A DNA stretch of 9,886 nt from Candidatus Bathyarchaeota archaeon. Lineage in GTDB: Archaea; Thermoproteota; Bathyarchaeia; Bathyarchaeales; Bathycorpusculaceae. Every line of letters begins with the position of its first letter. Position 1 is the first letter of the stretch. Positions 1-6,870 of the stretch are shown piece after piece. The translations under genes and the position numbers were made by a program. The stretch is taken from NCBI GenBank assembly GCA_026014845.1, contig JAOZHM010000050.1, positions 1 to 9,886 on the forward strand, in the 5' to 3' direction. The notes beneath the pieces are model-generated. The model was not told the DNA's origin, ran no database searches, and saw nothing but the letters and a program-made list of their open reading frames with translations.

Positions 1-1
1 A

Positions 2-1726
2 AAAGTCGTGAGCGTTGAAGGGGTTCCTGGAAACTACAAGGTTACAATAGAGAAGAAGCCAAGATACGTTGATGAAACGAAGTGTGTTGGATGCGACCTA
101 TGTACAACTGTTTGCCCCGTGGAAGTACCAGACGAATACAATTCAAAACTGAAAACCCGTAAAGCCATATACATAAATATTCCTAACATTTATCCGCCTG
201 TCTACGTTATCGACGGCAGTGCCTGCAAATTCCATGACTGTGCCAAGTGCGTTGAAGCTTGCCCAACGAACGCTATCGATCTAAGTGAGAAAAGTGAACG
301 AACAATGCTCAATGTGGGCGCCATCATAGTTGCCACAGGGTTCCAAGAGTATGATTCCAGTGTCATAAAAGAGTATCACTATGGCGACTATCCAGATGTC
401 GTAACCAATCTTGAGCTCGCCAGAATGATAGATGGCTTTGGTCCCACAAATGGAGCAGTCATGAGACCTTCAGATGACAAACCGGCTAAGAAAATCGTTA
501 TGGTGCAGTGTGTGGGTTCGCGAGACAAGCGATGGAATCCGTACTGCTCGAGCATATGCTGTATGATCTCCCTGAAACATGCCTCGTTGATCAAATCCAT
601 GTATCCTGATGCAGATGTTACCATGTGCTACATAGACATAAGAACCACTGGAAGAGAGCACGAATATTACTATGAACGAGCCAGGGAGATGGGAGTAAAG
701 TTTGTGAAAGGTAGACCGACCGAAATCTGGCGGGACCCGGAGACAGGTAAGCTAATCGTCGATGTTGAGGACGCTCTTCTTAAGAGATTCCTCGAGCTGG
801 AGGCTGACTTGGTCGTGTTAGCCCCAGCAATGGTCCCAGCTGAAGGCACTAAAGAGCTTGCAGAGATTCTAGGCATTGAATTGGAGGAAGATGGCTTCTT
901 TAAGGAGTACAATGCCAAGCTGAGACCGACAGAGACCAAGTTGAGAGGAATATACCTTTGCGGAGGGGCAACCTTTCCGAAGGATGCACGTACAACTTCT
1001 TTGCATGCCCATTCAGCGGCTATGAAGGCTGCTAAGTTCTTAACCAAGGGCAAGATAGTCAAAGATCAGAGAACTGCTGTAATCGACGAAGAATATTGTG
1101 GCGATTGTGAGTTCTGTCCCGTGACTTGTCCTTACGGGGCAATAAATCTAGAGGAGACAAATGAAGGACATTTTGTGGCCAGAATATCCGACCTTCTATG
1201 TGAAGGTTGTGGTATCTGCGTGGGAACTTGTCCTCTTAACGCTATCGAACTTAGGCATTCTAGGCCAAACCAAATGTTGGCCCAGATGAAAGGGCTTATG
1301 TCCGTGAATGGAACATCAAAGCCTTTGGTTCTAGCTGTCTGCTGTTCGGAATGTGGAGGCGCAGCTGTGGACTCTTCCGGTATGGCCATGATGCAGTATC
1401 CGGCCAACGTTAGGGTCATGAAAGTTCCTTGCACGGGCATTCTGCAAGTTCACCAGTTTCTTGAAGCCTTCAAATTGGGTGCCCAAGGAGTGATGGTTGT
1501 GGGATGTAAAAGCGATGGCTGTCATTATGAAATCGGTGTCCAGAAAGCTGAAAAGAAAGTGGAGCTTGCCAAAACATTGCTGAAGGAATACGGTATCGAA
1601 CCAGAAAGGCTGGAGATGTTCAACATGGTATATATCGAAGGAAACGAGTTCGCTAAAGCTGCACAAACAATGACTGAGAGAGTAGAAAAACTGGGGCTAA
1701 TGCAAATAATGGGGGCGGGTCCTTAG
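2..1726 (+). CDS. hdrA: HdrA-MvhD fusion, heterodisulfide reductase subunit A (5' partial)
   Basis: Flavin and iron-sulfur subunit of a cytosolic Hdr complex, where HdrA performs flavin-based electron bifurcation. The frame is open to the left edge, so the GTG at 8 is not the start; the N-terminal part with the GxGxxG FAD fold lies upstream. Counting from that GTG codon: ferredoxin-type cysteines at 26/29/32/36 and 73/78/81/85; the HdrA hallmark ATGFQEYD near 109-116; the central cluster C168, C180, C184, C185, matching the unusual HdrA site; the flavin-domain end near 313-345; and two C-terminal [4Fe-4S] motifs at 364/367/370/374 and 398/401/404/408. Residues about 438-565 form an MvhD/FlpD domain (C445, C446, C449, C475, C500, C505), which in other complexes is a separate subunit receiving electrons from a hydrogenase or formate dehydrogenase. 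It leads an hdrA-hdrC-hdrB operon, with hdrC 16 bp downstream. Family assignment is firm; the physiological electron donor and the disulfide are not visible. Confidence 0.95.
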   Translation, partial: KVVSVEGVPGNYKVTIEKKPRYVDETKCVGCDLCTTVCPVEVPDEYNSKLKTRKAIYINIPNIYPPVYVIDGSACKFHDCAKCVEACPTNAIDLSEKSERTMLNVGAIIVATGFQEYDSSVIKEYHYGDYPDVVTNLELARMIDGFGPTNGAVMRPSDDKPAKKIVMVQCVGSRDKRWNPYCSSICCMISLKHASLIKSMYPDADVTMCYIDIRTTGREHEYYYERAREMGVKFVKGRPTEIWRDPETGKLIVDVEDALLKRFLELEADLVVLAPAMVPAEGTKELAEILGIELEEDGFFKEYNAKLRPTETKLRGIYLCGGATFPKDARTTSLHAHSAAMKAAKFLTKGKIVKDQRTAVIDEEYCGDCEFCPVTCPYGAINLEETNEGHFVARISDLLCEGCGICVGTCPLNAIELRHSRPNQMLAQMKGLMSVNGTSKPLVLAVCCSECGGAAVDSSGMAMMQYPANVRVMKVPCTGILQVHQFLEAFKLGAQGVMVVGCKSDGCHYEIGVQKAEKKVELAKTLLKEYGIEPERLEMFNMVYIEGNEFAKAAQTMTERVEKLGLMQIMGAGP

Positions 1727-1730
1727 CAGA

Positions 1731-1737
1731 GAGGTGA
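1731..1737 (+). promoter_or_regulatory. Shine-Dalgarno that decides the hdrC start
   Basis: The sequence GAGGTGA ends 5 bases before the ATG at 1743. A GTG at 1734 in the same frame overlaps this site and would have no ribosome binding site of its own, so the ATG at 1743 is the better start for hdrC. Confidence 0.6.
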
Positions 1738-1742
1738 ATCGG

Positions 1743-2261
1743 ATGGAATATAAAAGAATGGAAAAGAGAACGAGCCTAGCCTTCTCTAATATGGTTAAGA
1801 GTCGCCTAGGTGGCAAAACTATAACTTCATGCTATCAGTGTGGAACCTGTGCCAGCAGTTGCCCAGTAGCCAAGATCACTGACAAATTTAACCCTAGAGA
1901 AATTATCAAGCTGTCACTGTTGGGAGAGAGGGAAGAAGTTCTTTCAGGCGATTCCATATGGCTATGCTGTTCGTGTTATAATTGCCAAGAACGATGTCCT
2001 CAAAAAGTCGAAATAGCTGACGTAATCTATGCCCTTAGAAACATGGCTTTCGAAAAAGGGCACATCCCAAACCTTTATTCGGAATTTGCTTCGGCTATCA
2101 TAAACGACGGTCGCATAGCTAAGATATCCAAATTTATGGAGCAAAAAAGACCTGCCATTGGCCTACCGCCTCTTCAGCCAACTGGCGTGGACGCTCTAAG
2201 AAAGATTCTATCTGCCACTGGGTTTGATAAGCTGCAAAAGGAGAAGGAGGAAGCATCATGA
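1743..2261 (+). CDS. hdrC: HdrC, heterodisulfide reductase iron-sulfur subunit C (locus 1)
   Basis: Small electron-relay subunit that passes electrons from HdrA to HdrB. The 172-residue protein has two ferredoxin motifs CX2CX2CX3CP: C30/33/36/40 (CYQCGTCASSCP) and C75/78/81/85, the second preceded by WLC as is typical of HdrC. An extra cysteine (C76) sits inside the second motif. The C-terminal tail has the GLPPLQP-type segment also seen in the second HdrC of this window. The ATG at 1743 is preferred over the in-frame GTG at 1734 because of a GAGGTGA ribosome binding site. Its stop overlaps the hdrB start by 4 bp (ATGA), indicating translational coupling. No membrane segment is visible, consistent with the soluble HdrABC type rather than HdrDE. 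Confidence 0.93.
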   Translation: MEYKRMEKRTSLAFSNMVKSRLGGKTITSCYQCGTCASSCPVAKITDKFNPREIIKLSLLGEREEVLSGDSIWLCCSCYNCQERCPQKVEIADVIYALRNMAFEKGHIPNLYSEFASAIINDGRIAKISKFMEQKRPAIGLPPLQPTGVDALRKILSATGFDKLQKEKEEAS

Positions 2262-3133
2262 CTGGTTACGCTCTATTTCTAGGTTGCACTATACCGGCGC
2301 GTCAACCAAATTATGAGTTGTCAGGGAGGAAGGCTCTAGCTAGACTTGGAATAGAACTTGTTGATCTAGCTAACATGACATGCTGTGCTCCTCCGCCAGT
2401 GCAGTCCATAGACTTCGAAACCAGCCTATCGATAGCCGCCTACAACATTTGCCTAGCCGAAGAAGCTGACCTAAACATGATCACGTTATGTACAGGTTGC
2501 TTTGAATCTCTCGCCATGACGAACGCTATGTTGAAGGAAAACGAAAAACTAAGAGAAGACGTAAACAGAATCCTGTCTAAAGCTGGAAAAGAATTCCAAG
2601 GCAGCAAAGAAGTGAAACACTACTTACAGGTGCTAAAGGATGATGTTGGCGTTGAACGTATAAAACAAAGCGTCTCCAAGCCATTAAGCAATCTGAAAGT
2701 GGCCTCGTTTTCCGGATGCCACTTGCTCAGACCTAGTGAACTTCTAAAATTCGACGATCCAGAACGTCCCCGCATCTTTGACGATCTGATTGAGGCTTTG
2801 GGTGCAAAGAGCATTGAATATCGAAATAAACTGAAATGTTGCGGTGGGCTCCTAAGGGGGTACGCTGATGATCTTGCATTAAAGATCGCCCGGGAAAAAC
2901 TCGTGAACACAACTAAGGCGGGAGCCGATTGCATCTCAACTCTCTGCCCCTTCTGTTTCCTAACACTAGACATGGGGCAACTAATGATAAAATCAAAGTT
3001 CCAAGAAGAATACAACATGCCGGTGCTTCATTATGCTGAACTCCTCAGCTTAGCTTTAGGAATAGACCCGAAAGAACTTGCGCTCGAATTCCACAAAATA
3101 AGAGTAGATAGGGTGCTATACAAAATCGGTTAA
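2258..3133 (+). CDS. hdrB: HdrB, heterodisulfide reductase catalytic subunit B (locus 1)
   Basis: Catalytic subunit with two CCG domains; in the methanogen HdrB structure each binds a noncubane [4Fe-4S] cluster that cleaves the CoM-S-S-CoB disulfide. All ten ligand-type cysteines are present in the 291-residue protein: C10, C42, C43, C78, C81 for domain one and C154, C194, C195, C230, C233 for domain two. Spacing is close to that of the methanogen enzyme. An oddity is that the first motif reads CCAPPP, not the usual CCG; the second reads CCGG. Its ATG overlaps the hdrC stop (ATGA), and an AGGAGG-like site lies just upstream. It ends the first operon; the region after it is T-rich and non-coding. 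Whether the true substrate is CoM-S-S-CoB or another disulfide cannot be read from the sequence. Confidence 0.94.
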   Translation: MTGYALFLGCTIPARQPNYELSGRKALARLGIELVDLANMTCCAPPPVQSIDFETSLSIAAYNICLAEEADLNMITLCTGCFESLAMTNAMLKENEKLREDVNRILSKAGKEFQGSKEVKHYLQVLKDDVGVERIKQSVSKPLSNLKVASFSGCHLLRPSELLKFDDPERPRIFDDLIEALGAKSIEYRNKLKCCGGLLRGYADDLALKIAREKLVNTTKAGADCISTLCPFCFLTLDMGQLMIKSKFQEEYNMPVLHYAELLSLALGIDPKELALEFHKIRVDRVLYKIG

Positions 3134-3187
3134 AGAAAATATGAAGAAATCTATGAACTATAAAGCCTATACTTAAATTTGTAAAGC

Positions 3188-3204
3188 TTCATCTTCTTTT
3201 CTCT
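3188..3204 (+). terminator. T-rich tract after hdrB, possible archaeal terminator
   Basis: A pyrimidine-rich stretch with repeated short T-runs lies about 55 bp after the hdrB stop and before the next promoter. Archaeal transcription commonly ends at such tracts without a hairpin. Weak evidence on its own. Confidence 0.3.
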
Positions 3205-3214
3205 GCCTAAACTG

Positions 3215-3232
3215 TGAAAAAAGATTAAATAA
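3215..3232 (+). promoter_or_regulatory. BRE/TATA-like promoter for the DUF2061 gene
   Basis: A purine-rich stretch (GAAAAAAG) is followed by the AT-rich element ATTAAATAA at about 3224-3232. Transcription would begin near 3250-3256, close to the GGGAG ribosome site at 3255-3259 and the ATG at 3268. This suggests the small gene is transcribed separately from the upstream hdr operon. Confidence 0.45.
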
Positions 3233-3267
3233 AAGGCTAGGGGTTCATGGTTAAGGGAGTTATTTAG

Positions 3268-3495
3268 ATGGAAAAGCGTGTTAGAAGCTTGCTGAAAGCG
3301 ATATCTTGGCGCATAGTGGCAACTTCCACTACAATGTTTTTAGTATTCCTTTTCACAGGAAATTTGGTTTTAAGTGTAGGCGTCGGCTCCCTAGAACTAC
3401 TGTTGAAACTTGTTTTCTATTACGTACATGAACGAATATGGAACATGTCAAATTTTGGCAAAGTATATGACACGCATGAAAAAGAGCGAATTTGA
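3268..3495 (+). CDS. DUF2061 family small membrane protein
   Basis: A 75-residue protein recognisable as DUF2061. It has the family's basic N-terminus followed by SLLKAISWRI, a first hydrophobic segment at about 15-30, a short TGN turn (residues 31-33), a second hydrophobic segment at about 34-53, and the closing motif YYVHERIW (52-59). Length and layout match the family, whose members are small two-helix membrane proteins of unknown function. The ATG at 3268 has a GGGAG ribosome site 8 bases upstream and its own promoter-like element. The protein sits between the two hdr loci but on present evidence is not part of either; in other genomes DUF2061 genes occur in varied settings, so a role in Hdr electron transfer would be speculation. 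Confidence 0.85.
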   Translation: MEKRVRSLLKAISWRIVATSTTMFLVFLFTGNLVLSVGVGSLELLLKLVFYYVHERIWNMSNFGKVYDTHEKERI

Positions 3496-3520
3496 CGTTA
3501 TCTAATTTGTTCAAAAATGT

Positions 3521-3760
3521 TTAGTTACCATAGCATATTGTAGTTTTTATTTTTGGAATATCGATTTCAATGACTTCATTATTACATCTTACAATCATGT
3601 TTTCAACTTGTAAATGCTTCACGGGTAGATTTAGCTTTTGACACTCTTGTGTGCATATTTCTAGGCCATCCACATCTGTGTGAATGGTTACTTTTTGATC
3701 TCTGCAGTGGCACTGCAAGAAAATTTTGACGTAATCTTCATCTTCAACAATTTTCTTCAC
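3521..3760 (-). CDS. Small hypothetical protein, possible cysteine-containing ORF
   Basis: I do not recognise this 79-residue frame. It starts with GTG at 3760 and has five cysteines in a CHC pair (18, 20), a CTQEC pair (36, 40) and C59, with a sixth near the end (C76). The acidic N-terminus, alternating charged and hydrophobic residues and lack of low-complexity sequence make it look more protein-like than most shadow frames, and nothing else explains this stretch. Against it: no Shine-Dalgarno is visible before the GTG. An AT-rich TATA-like stretch at about 3790-3804 on this strand could allow leaderless expression, but it lies inside the truncated hdrA reading on the other strand. It is convergent with the DUF2061 gene (25 bp gap) and head-to-head with the truncated hdrA (6 bp gap). 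Confidence 0.4.
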   Translation of the reverse strand: MKKIVEDEDYVKIFLQCHCRDQKVTIHTDVDGLEICTQECQKLNLPVKHLQVENMIVRCNNEVIEIDIPKIKTTICYGN

Positions 3761-3766
3761 TAGTAT

Positions 3767-4411
3767 TTGGCAGAAAAAGGCGTATTATTCATAAATTACG
3801 ACGACGAAAGAAAACCGCAAGTCACAAACGAAACAGAAAAACTTAAAGCAAAATTCTGGGAACCAGCAATCAAAAAAGAAGTTGAAATCGAACCAAACCT
3901 TGTGATTCTAAGCGCAGCCACAATTCCAAACCCAGACAACAAGCGATTGTCAGAGATGCTGAAGGTGCCATTAACAAAGGACGGTTTCTTCTTAGAAGCT
4001 CACATGAAACTCCGCCCAGTTGACTTCGCAACAGACGGCATATTCCTATGCGGCATGGCACATTCACCAAAATACATTGACGAGAGCATCGCTCAGGCAT
4101 GCGCAGCCGCTTCAAGAGCTACAACGATACTTTCAAAAGAAACGTTAGAAATGGAAGGAATTGTAGCAAATGTAGACGAAGATTTATGTAGTGGTTGTAG
4201 GATTTGTGAATCTCTATGTCCTTACAGTGCAATTGAAATGAAAGAACAAACTGAAGAAAAACGAGTCGCACACGTAATCGAAGCCTTATGCAAAGGATGC
4301 GGCGTATGCGGCACAGCGTGTCCAACCAAAGCCATAACAATGGGACACTTCACAACAGACGAAATAATGGCTCAGGTTAAAGCCGCTTTAGTGGAGGAGA
4401 TAAAAGCATGA
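3767..4411 (+). CDS. hdrA: HdrA C-terminal fragment, N-terminally truncated (locus 2)
   Basis: The 214 residues match only the last third of HdrA. Residues 4-8 (KGVLF) align with the point after the central cysteine cluster of the complete family. Residues about 45-125 are the end of the flavin domain, with the SAATIPNPDN, DGFFLEAH, KLRPVDFATDGIFLCG and DESIAQA segments. Two [4Fe-4S] motifs follow at C141/144/147/151 and C175/178/181/185. Missing are the GxGxxG FAD site, the first ferredoxin cysteines and the CX12CX3CC-type cluster, roughly 440 residues. The only possible beginning is a TTG at 3767, two codons after an in-frame TAG at 3761, with no ribosome site; the plus frame before it reads nothing HdrA-like. 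Its stop overlaps the mvhD start by 4 bp, and a GTGGAGGAG site precedes mvhD. It may be a decayed gene, a retained ferredoxin fragment, or a break made by assembly; I cannot tell these apart. Confidence 0.85.
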   Translation: MAEKGVLFINYDDERKPQVTNETEKLKAKFWEPAIKKEVEIEPNLVILSAATIPNPDNKRLSEMLKVPLTKDGFFLEAHMKLRPVDFATDGIFLCGMAHSPKYIDESIAQACAAASRATTILSKETLEMEGIVANVDEDLCSGCRICESLCPYSAIEMKEQTEEKRVAHVIEALCKGCGVCGTACPTKAITMGHFTTDEIMAQVKAALVEEIKA

Positions 4412-4842
4412 GCGAAAAAGAAGAATTCGAACCTAAAATAATAGGTTTCCTCTGCAACTGGTGCGCTTATGCAGGTGCAGATCTAGCTGGTGTAAGCCGA
4501 ATTCAGTATCCCCCGAACATAAGGATTGTAAGGGTCATGTGTAGTGGAAGGGTAGACCCTTCCTTCATTTTAGAAGCGTTAAAGGATGGTGCGGATGGAG
4601 TTTTGGTTGCTGGATGCCACTTGCCTTCTGATTGCCACTATATTAGCGGAAATTTTAAAGCCTTAAGAAGAATAAAGCTCTTAAAAAAGGTCTTAGAGCA
4701 GTTTGGAATCGAACCTGAACGTGTACGGTTAGAGTGGGGTTCAGCAAGTGAAGGAGACAAATTTGCAACCGTGGTGAAAGACATGGTTGAACAGATAAAA
4801 AAACTTGGACCAAATCCATTAAAAGGAGGAAACAAAACATGA
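4408..4842 (+). CDS. mvhD: MvhD/FlpD iron-sulfur electron-transfer subunit
   Basis: A 144-residue stand-alone MvhD (F420-non-reducing hydrogenase delta subunit family), which connects a hydrogenase or formate dehydrogenase to HdrA. The five family cysteines are all present: C16 and C19 (CNWC), C45 in RVMCSGRVDP, and C70 and C76 (GCHLPSDCHY). The YPPNIRIVRVMCSGR and DGADGVLVAGCH segments are family signatures. The family is usually around 140 residues, so it appears complete. It overlaps the truncated hdrA by ATGA upstream and hdrC by ATGA downstream, with an AAAAGGAGG site before hdrC, so the operon is tightly coupled. The same domain is fused to the C-terminus of HdrA in locus 1, so this window holds both arrangements. 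No mvhA or mvhG is present to reveal the partner. Confidence 0.94.
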   Translation: MSEKEEFEPKIIGFLCNWCAYAGADLAGVSRIQYPPNIRIVRVMCSGRVDPSFILEALKDGADGVLVAGCHLPSDCHYISGNFKALRRIKLLKKVLEQFGIEPERVRLEWGSASEGDKFATVVKDMVEQIKKLGPNPLKGGNKT

Positions 4843-5393
4843 GCGAAACCCGAGAATACGTTCCAAACGTAATAAAAGCCGAGGAAATGGATCCCAAATT
4901 CAAATATGAAATAAGCAAACTGCCTGGCGCAGAAAAACTCATGCTGTGCTTTCAATGCGGAACCTGCACTGCAGACTGTCCAATTTCAAGGTTCAACGAT
5001 TTTTACAGGCCAAGAAAAATAGCCCGAATGGTGCAGCTCGGGCTCAAAGACAGGCTCCTTTCAGATGATGCCCTTTGGCTTTGTTCCACCTGTTTTACAT
5101 GTGTTGATCACTGCCCTCAAGGTGTAGAAATTGCAGGTATCGTTCGGGTCTTGCGGAATCTAACCGTAAAAGAAAGAGCTGTTATGCCCCTTGTCTCTAA
5201 GGAGTTGGCTTCCAACATTTTGAAGGCAGGTTACGTGTATGAGTTTCCAGAATCAAGACTTAAAAGAAGGGAGATGCGTGGACTGCCACCATTGCCGAAG
5301 CCAAACTTGGAAGATGTGAAGAAGATATTCGAACTGACAGGTTCCTCAGAAATGCTTGAAAAAGCAAAGACTTTTGAAAAGGTGAAAAGCTAA
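4839..5393 (+). CDS. hdrC: HdrC, heterodisulfide reductase iron-sulfur subunit C (locus 2)
   Basis: Second electron-relay subunit, 184 residues, with ferredoxin motifs at C37/40/43/47 (CFQCGTCTADCP) and C82/85/88/92 (CSTCFTCVDHCP). The N-terminus is about 7 residues longer than that of the locus 1 HdrC and the two sequences are clearly diverged paralogues. The C-terminal RGLPPLPKP segment corresponds to GLPPLQP in the first copy. The start is set by the ATGA overlap with mvhD and a strong AAAAGGAGG site about 9 bases before it. The hdrB start codon follows the stop directly with no gap. The protein is soluble, with no membrane segments. Its partners are expected to be the adjacent HdrB and MvhD; its normal HdrA partner is the truncated fragment or a copy encoded elsewhere. 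Confidence 0.94.
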   Translation: MSETREYVPNVIKAEEMDPKFKYEISKLPGAEKLMLCFQCGTCTADCPISRFNDFYRPRKIARMVQLGLKDRLLSDDALWLCSTCFTCVDHCPQGVEIAGIVRVLRNLTVKERAVMPLVSKELASNILKAGYVYEFPESRLKRREMRGLPPLPKPNLEDVKKIFELTGSSEMLEKAKTFEKVKS

Positions 5394-6278
5394 ATGTCAG
5401 AACTGAAGTATCTGGTTTTCCTCGGATGTGTCATTCCATACAGACTTGCAAGTTACGAAATCTCAGCCAGAAAAGTTCTTAAAAAGCTCGACGTGGAGCT
5501 CGTGGAGATGCCTGAATTTAACTGTTGCGGCTTCCCGATGGATCCCATAAACCATGACTTGATGCTGACTTTGGCAGCACGGAATCTCTGTTTGGCAGAA
5601 AAGCAAAATCTGGACATTCTGACACTTTGCAACGGGTGTTTCAGCATCTTGAATGAAACAAACAAGGTTCTTGCAGAAGACAAGGATGTCAGAGAAAAGA
5701 TCAATGGTCACCTCAGCGAAATTGGCATGGAATTCAAGGGAACGATAAAGGTCAAACATCTTGTTCATGTACTTGTGGAAGATGTAGGTTTCGAAAAAAT
5801 TAAAGATGCTGTCAAGAAGCCGTTAGCAAATCTTCGCGTGGCACAACACGGTGGATGTCACATCGTTCGTCCAGCAAAACATGTAAATCATGGTGATGAC
5901 CCTGAAAATCCTACGATGCTGAAAAACCTAATCAGGCTGACTGGTGCCGAGTGTTTAGATTATATGGATGAGACAGAGTGTTGTGGCAACCCGATAATTG
6001 GTGTGAACGAGGAAGTTCCGTTTCAGATGGCTAGGGAAAAGCTTGAGCATGTCAGGGCTGTGAAGGCACAAGCTTTGATAACTGTTTGTCCGTTCTGCCA
6101 CATGATGTATGACTTAAATCAACCTAGAATAGAAAGAGCGTTCAATGAAAAATTCGGTATACCAGTGCTGCACTATACACAATTGCTAGGATTGGCAATG
6201 GGCTTCACACCTGAACAACTTCTGCTAAACCAACTTAGAGTAAAACCAACAGAACTTGTAAGTCAAATTCAACAATAA
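5394..6278 (+). CDS. hdrB: HdrB, heterodisulfide reductase catalytic subunit B (locus 2)
   Basis: Second catalytic subunit, 294 residues, with two complete CCG domains: C12, C44, C45, C79, C82 and C155, C196, C197, C232, C235. Here the first motif is the canonical CCGFP and the second is CCGNP, unlike the CCA of the locus 1 copy. Other shared landmarks are the GCHIVRP segment around 154-160, the AREKLE helix and the VCPFCHMM motif. The ATG immediately follows the hdrC stop; an AAAAGGTGA ribosome site ends a few bases upstream. It closes the locus 2 operon and is convergent with the methyltransferase gene, with 12 bp between the stops. Retention of every cluster ligand argues that the operon is under selection despite the loss of most of its hdrA. 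Confidence 0.95.
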   Translation: MSELKYLVFLGCVIPYRLASYEISARKVLKKLDVELVEMPEFNCCGFPMDPINHDLMLTLAARNLCLAEKQNLDILTLCNGCFSILNETNKVLAEDKDVREKINGHLSEIGMEFKGTIKVKHLVHVLVEDVGFEKIKDAVKKPLANLRVAQHGGCHIVRPAKHVNHGDDPENPTMLKNLIRLTGAECLDYMDETECCGNPIIGVNEEVPFQMAREKLEHVRAVKAQALITVCPFCHMMYDLNQPRIERAFNEKFGIPVLHYTQLLGLAMGFTPEQLLLNQLRVKPTELVSQIQQ

Positions 6279-6290
6279 CGCTAGCGCACC

Positions 6291-6824
6291 TTAAGCTTTC
6301 TGCTTGACTAAGGCTGTATCAGAATCTGACTTGGGATGGATTATCTTCACCTGATATTTTTCTCGTGAAATGTTGTCGACCACCCTTTTGGGACCTGAGA
6401 AATCGTAGTTGTGGAAGAAAACTGCCGTTTCATTGTGCATAAGGGATTTTGAATACTCCCAATCACTCTTCACCGTTGTATAAGAATGACCTCCATCGAT
6501 AAAGATCAGGTCCATTTTGGATAGGGTTTTCAATGCTTTAGGAAGAGTTTTGACTGAATCTCCTTTGAAAAGCTTAAACTTACACCTCGTCTCCTTCAGT
6601 TTCTGCCTTACTTGTTTCAGCCTAAAATCGTCGTTTCCTCCGAAAAGGTCGAATCCGTAATATTCCACCTCTTCAGGCGAAAAGTTTCGGATGGCAACTT
6701 CTATCATGGTTCTCGCGTTTTCACCTTCTGCAACACCGATCTCCATGATCCTGTTACATTTATTCCTGTAGATATACTCGTTAAGAAACGAATGCGACCC
6801 ATATCCTAAACGACTAGCTCTCAA
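6291..6824 (-). CDS. Class I SAM-dependent methyltransferase (Methyltransf_24-like)
   Basis: The product has a Rossmann-type SAM-binding motif I, RIMEIGVAEGENARTM, preceded by GSHSFLNEYI. Further on are an acidic segment (EEVEYYGFDLFGG) and the FIDGGHSYTTVKSDWE segment typical of methyltransferases that act on sugars or small molecules and are often grouped with FkbM/Methyltransf_24 proteins. A late NYDFSGPKRVVD stretch fits the same group. The substrate is unknown. The start is uncertain: the frame stays open to 7130, but the extra 102 codons look non-protein-like. A TTG at 6824 gives a 177-residue protein beginning 7 residues before that GSH segment, and a TATA-like element lies about 36 bp upstream of it. 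There is no in-frame ATG between 7130 and the SAM motif, so the N-terminus may have eroded. It is convergent with hdrB. Confidence 0.72.
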   Translation of the reverse strand: MRASRLGYGSHSFLNEYIYRNKCNRIMEIGVAEGENARTMIEVAIRNFSPEEVEYYGFDLFGGNDDFRLKQVRQKLKETRCKFKLFKGDSVKTLPKALKTLSKMDLIFIDGGHSYTTVKSDWEYSKSLMHNETAVFFHNYDFSGPKRVVDNISREKYQVKIIHPKSDSDTALVKQKA

Positions 6825-6854
6825 CTTACATTTCCCATATGAAAGACACTTTCT

Positions 6855-6870
6855 AAGCTTATAACTTTCT
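6855..6870 (-). promoter_or_regulatory. Possible BRE/TATA element for the methyltransferase gene
   Basis: Read on the minus strand, AGAAAG is followed by TTATAAGCTT, a BRE/TATA-like pair whose centre is about 36 bp before the TTG at 6824. This would give a very short leader. A small inverted repeat (GAAAG-ACA-CTTTC, 6841-6853) lies between it and the gene. Both are short and could be chance. Confidence 0.3.

Noticed and set aside
26..570. Selenocysteine or internal stop in hdrA, as known in some HdrA proteins
   Set aside because: The Sec-bearing region of HdrA lies upstream of this window; no in-frame TGA is present in the visible part.
670..1062. 130-codon minus-strand frame inside hdrA
   Set aside because: It is the serine- and leucine-rich antisense shadow of the HdrA flavin domain; the plus-strand protein is unambiguous.
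3134..3267. Possible tRNA or small RNA between hdrB and DUF2061
   Set aside because: No T-loop (GGTTCGAATCC-like) sequence or cloverleaf pairing; the stretch is AT-rich and is explained by terminator and promoter elements.
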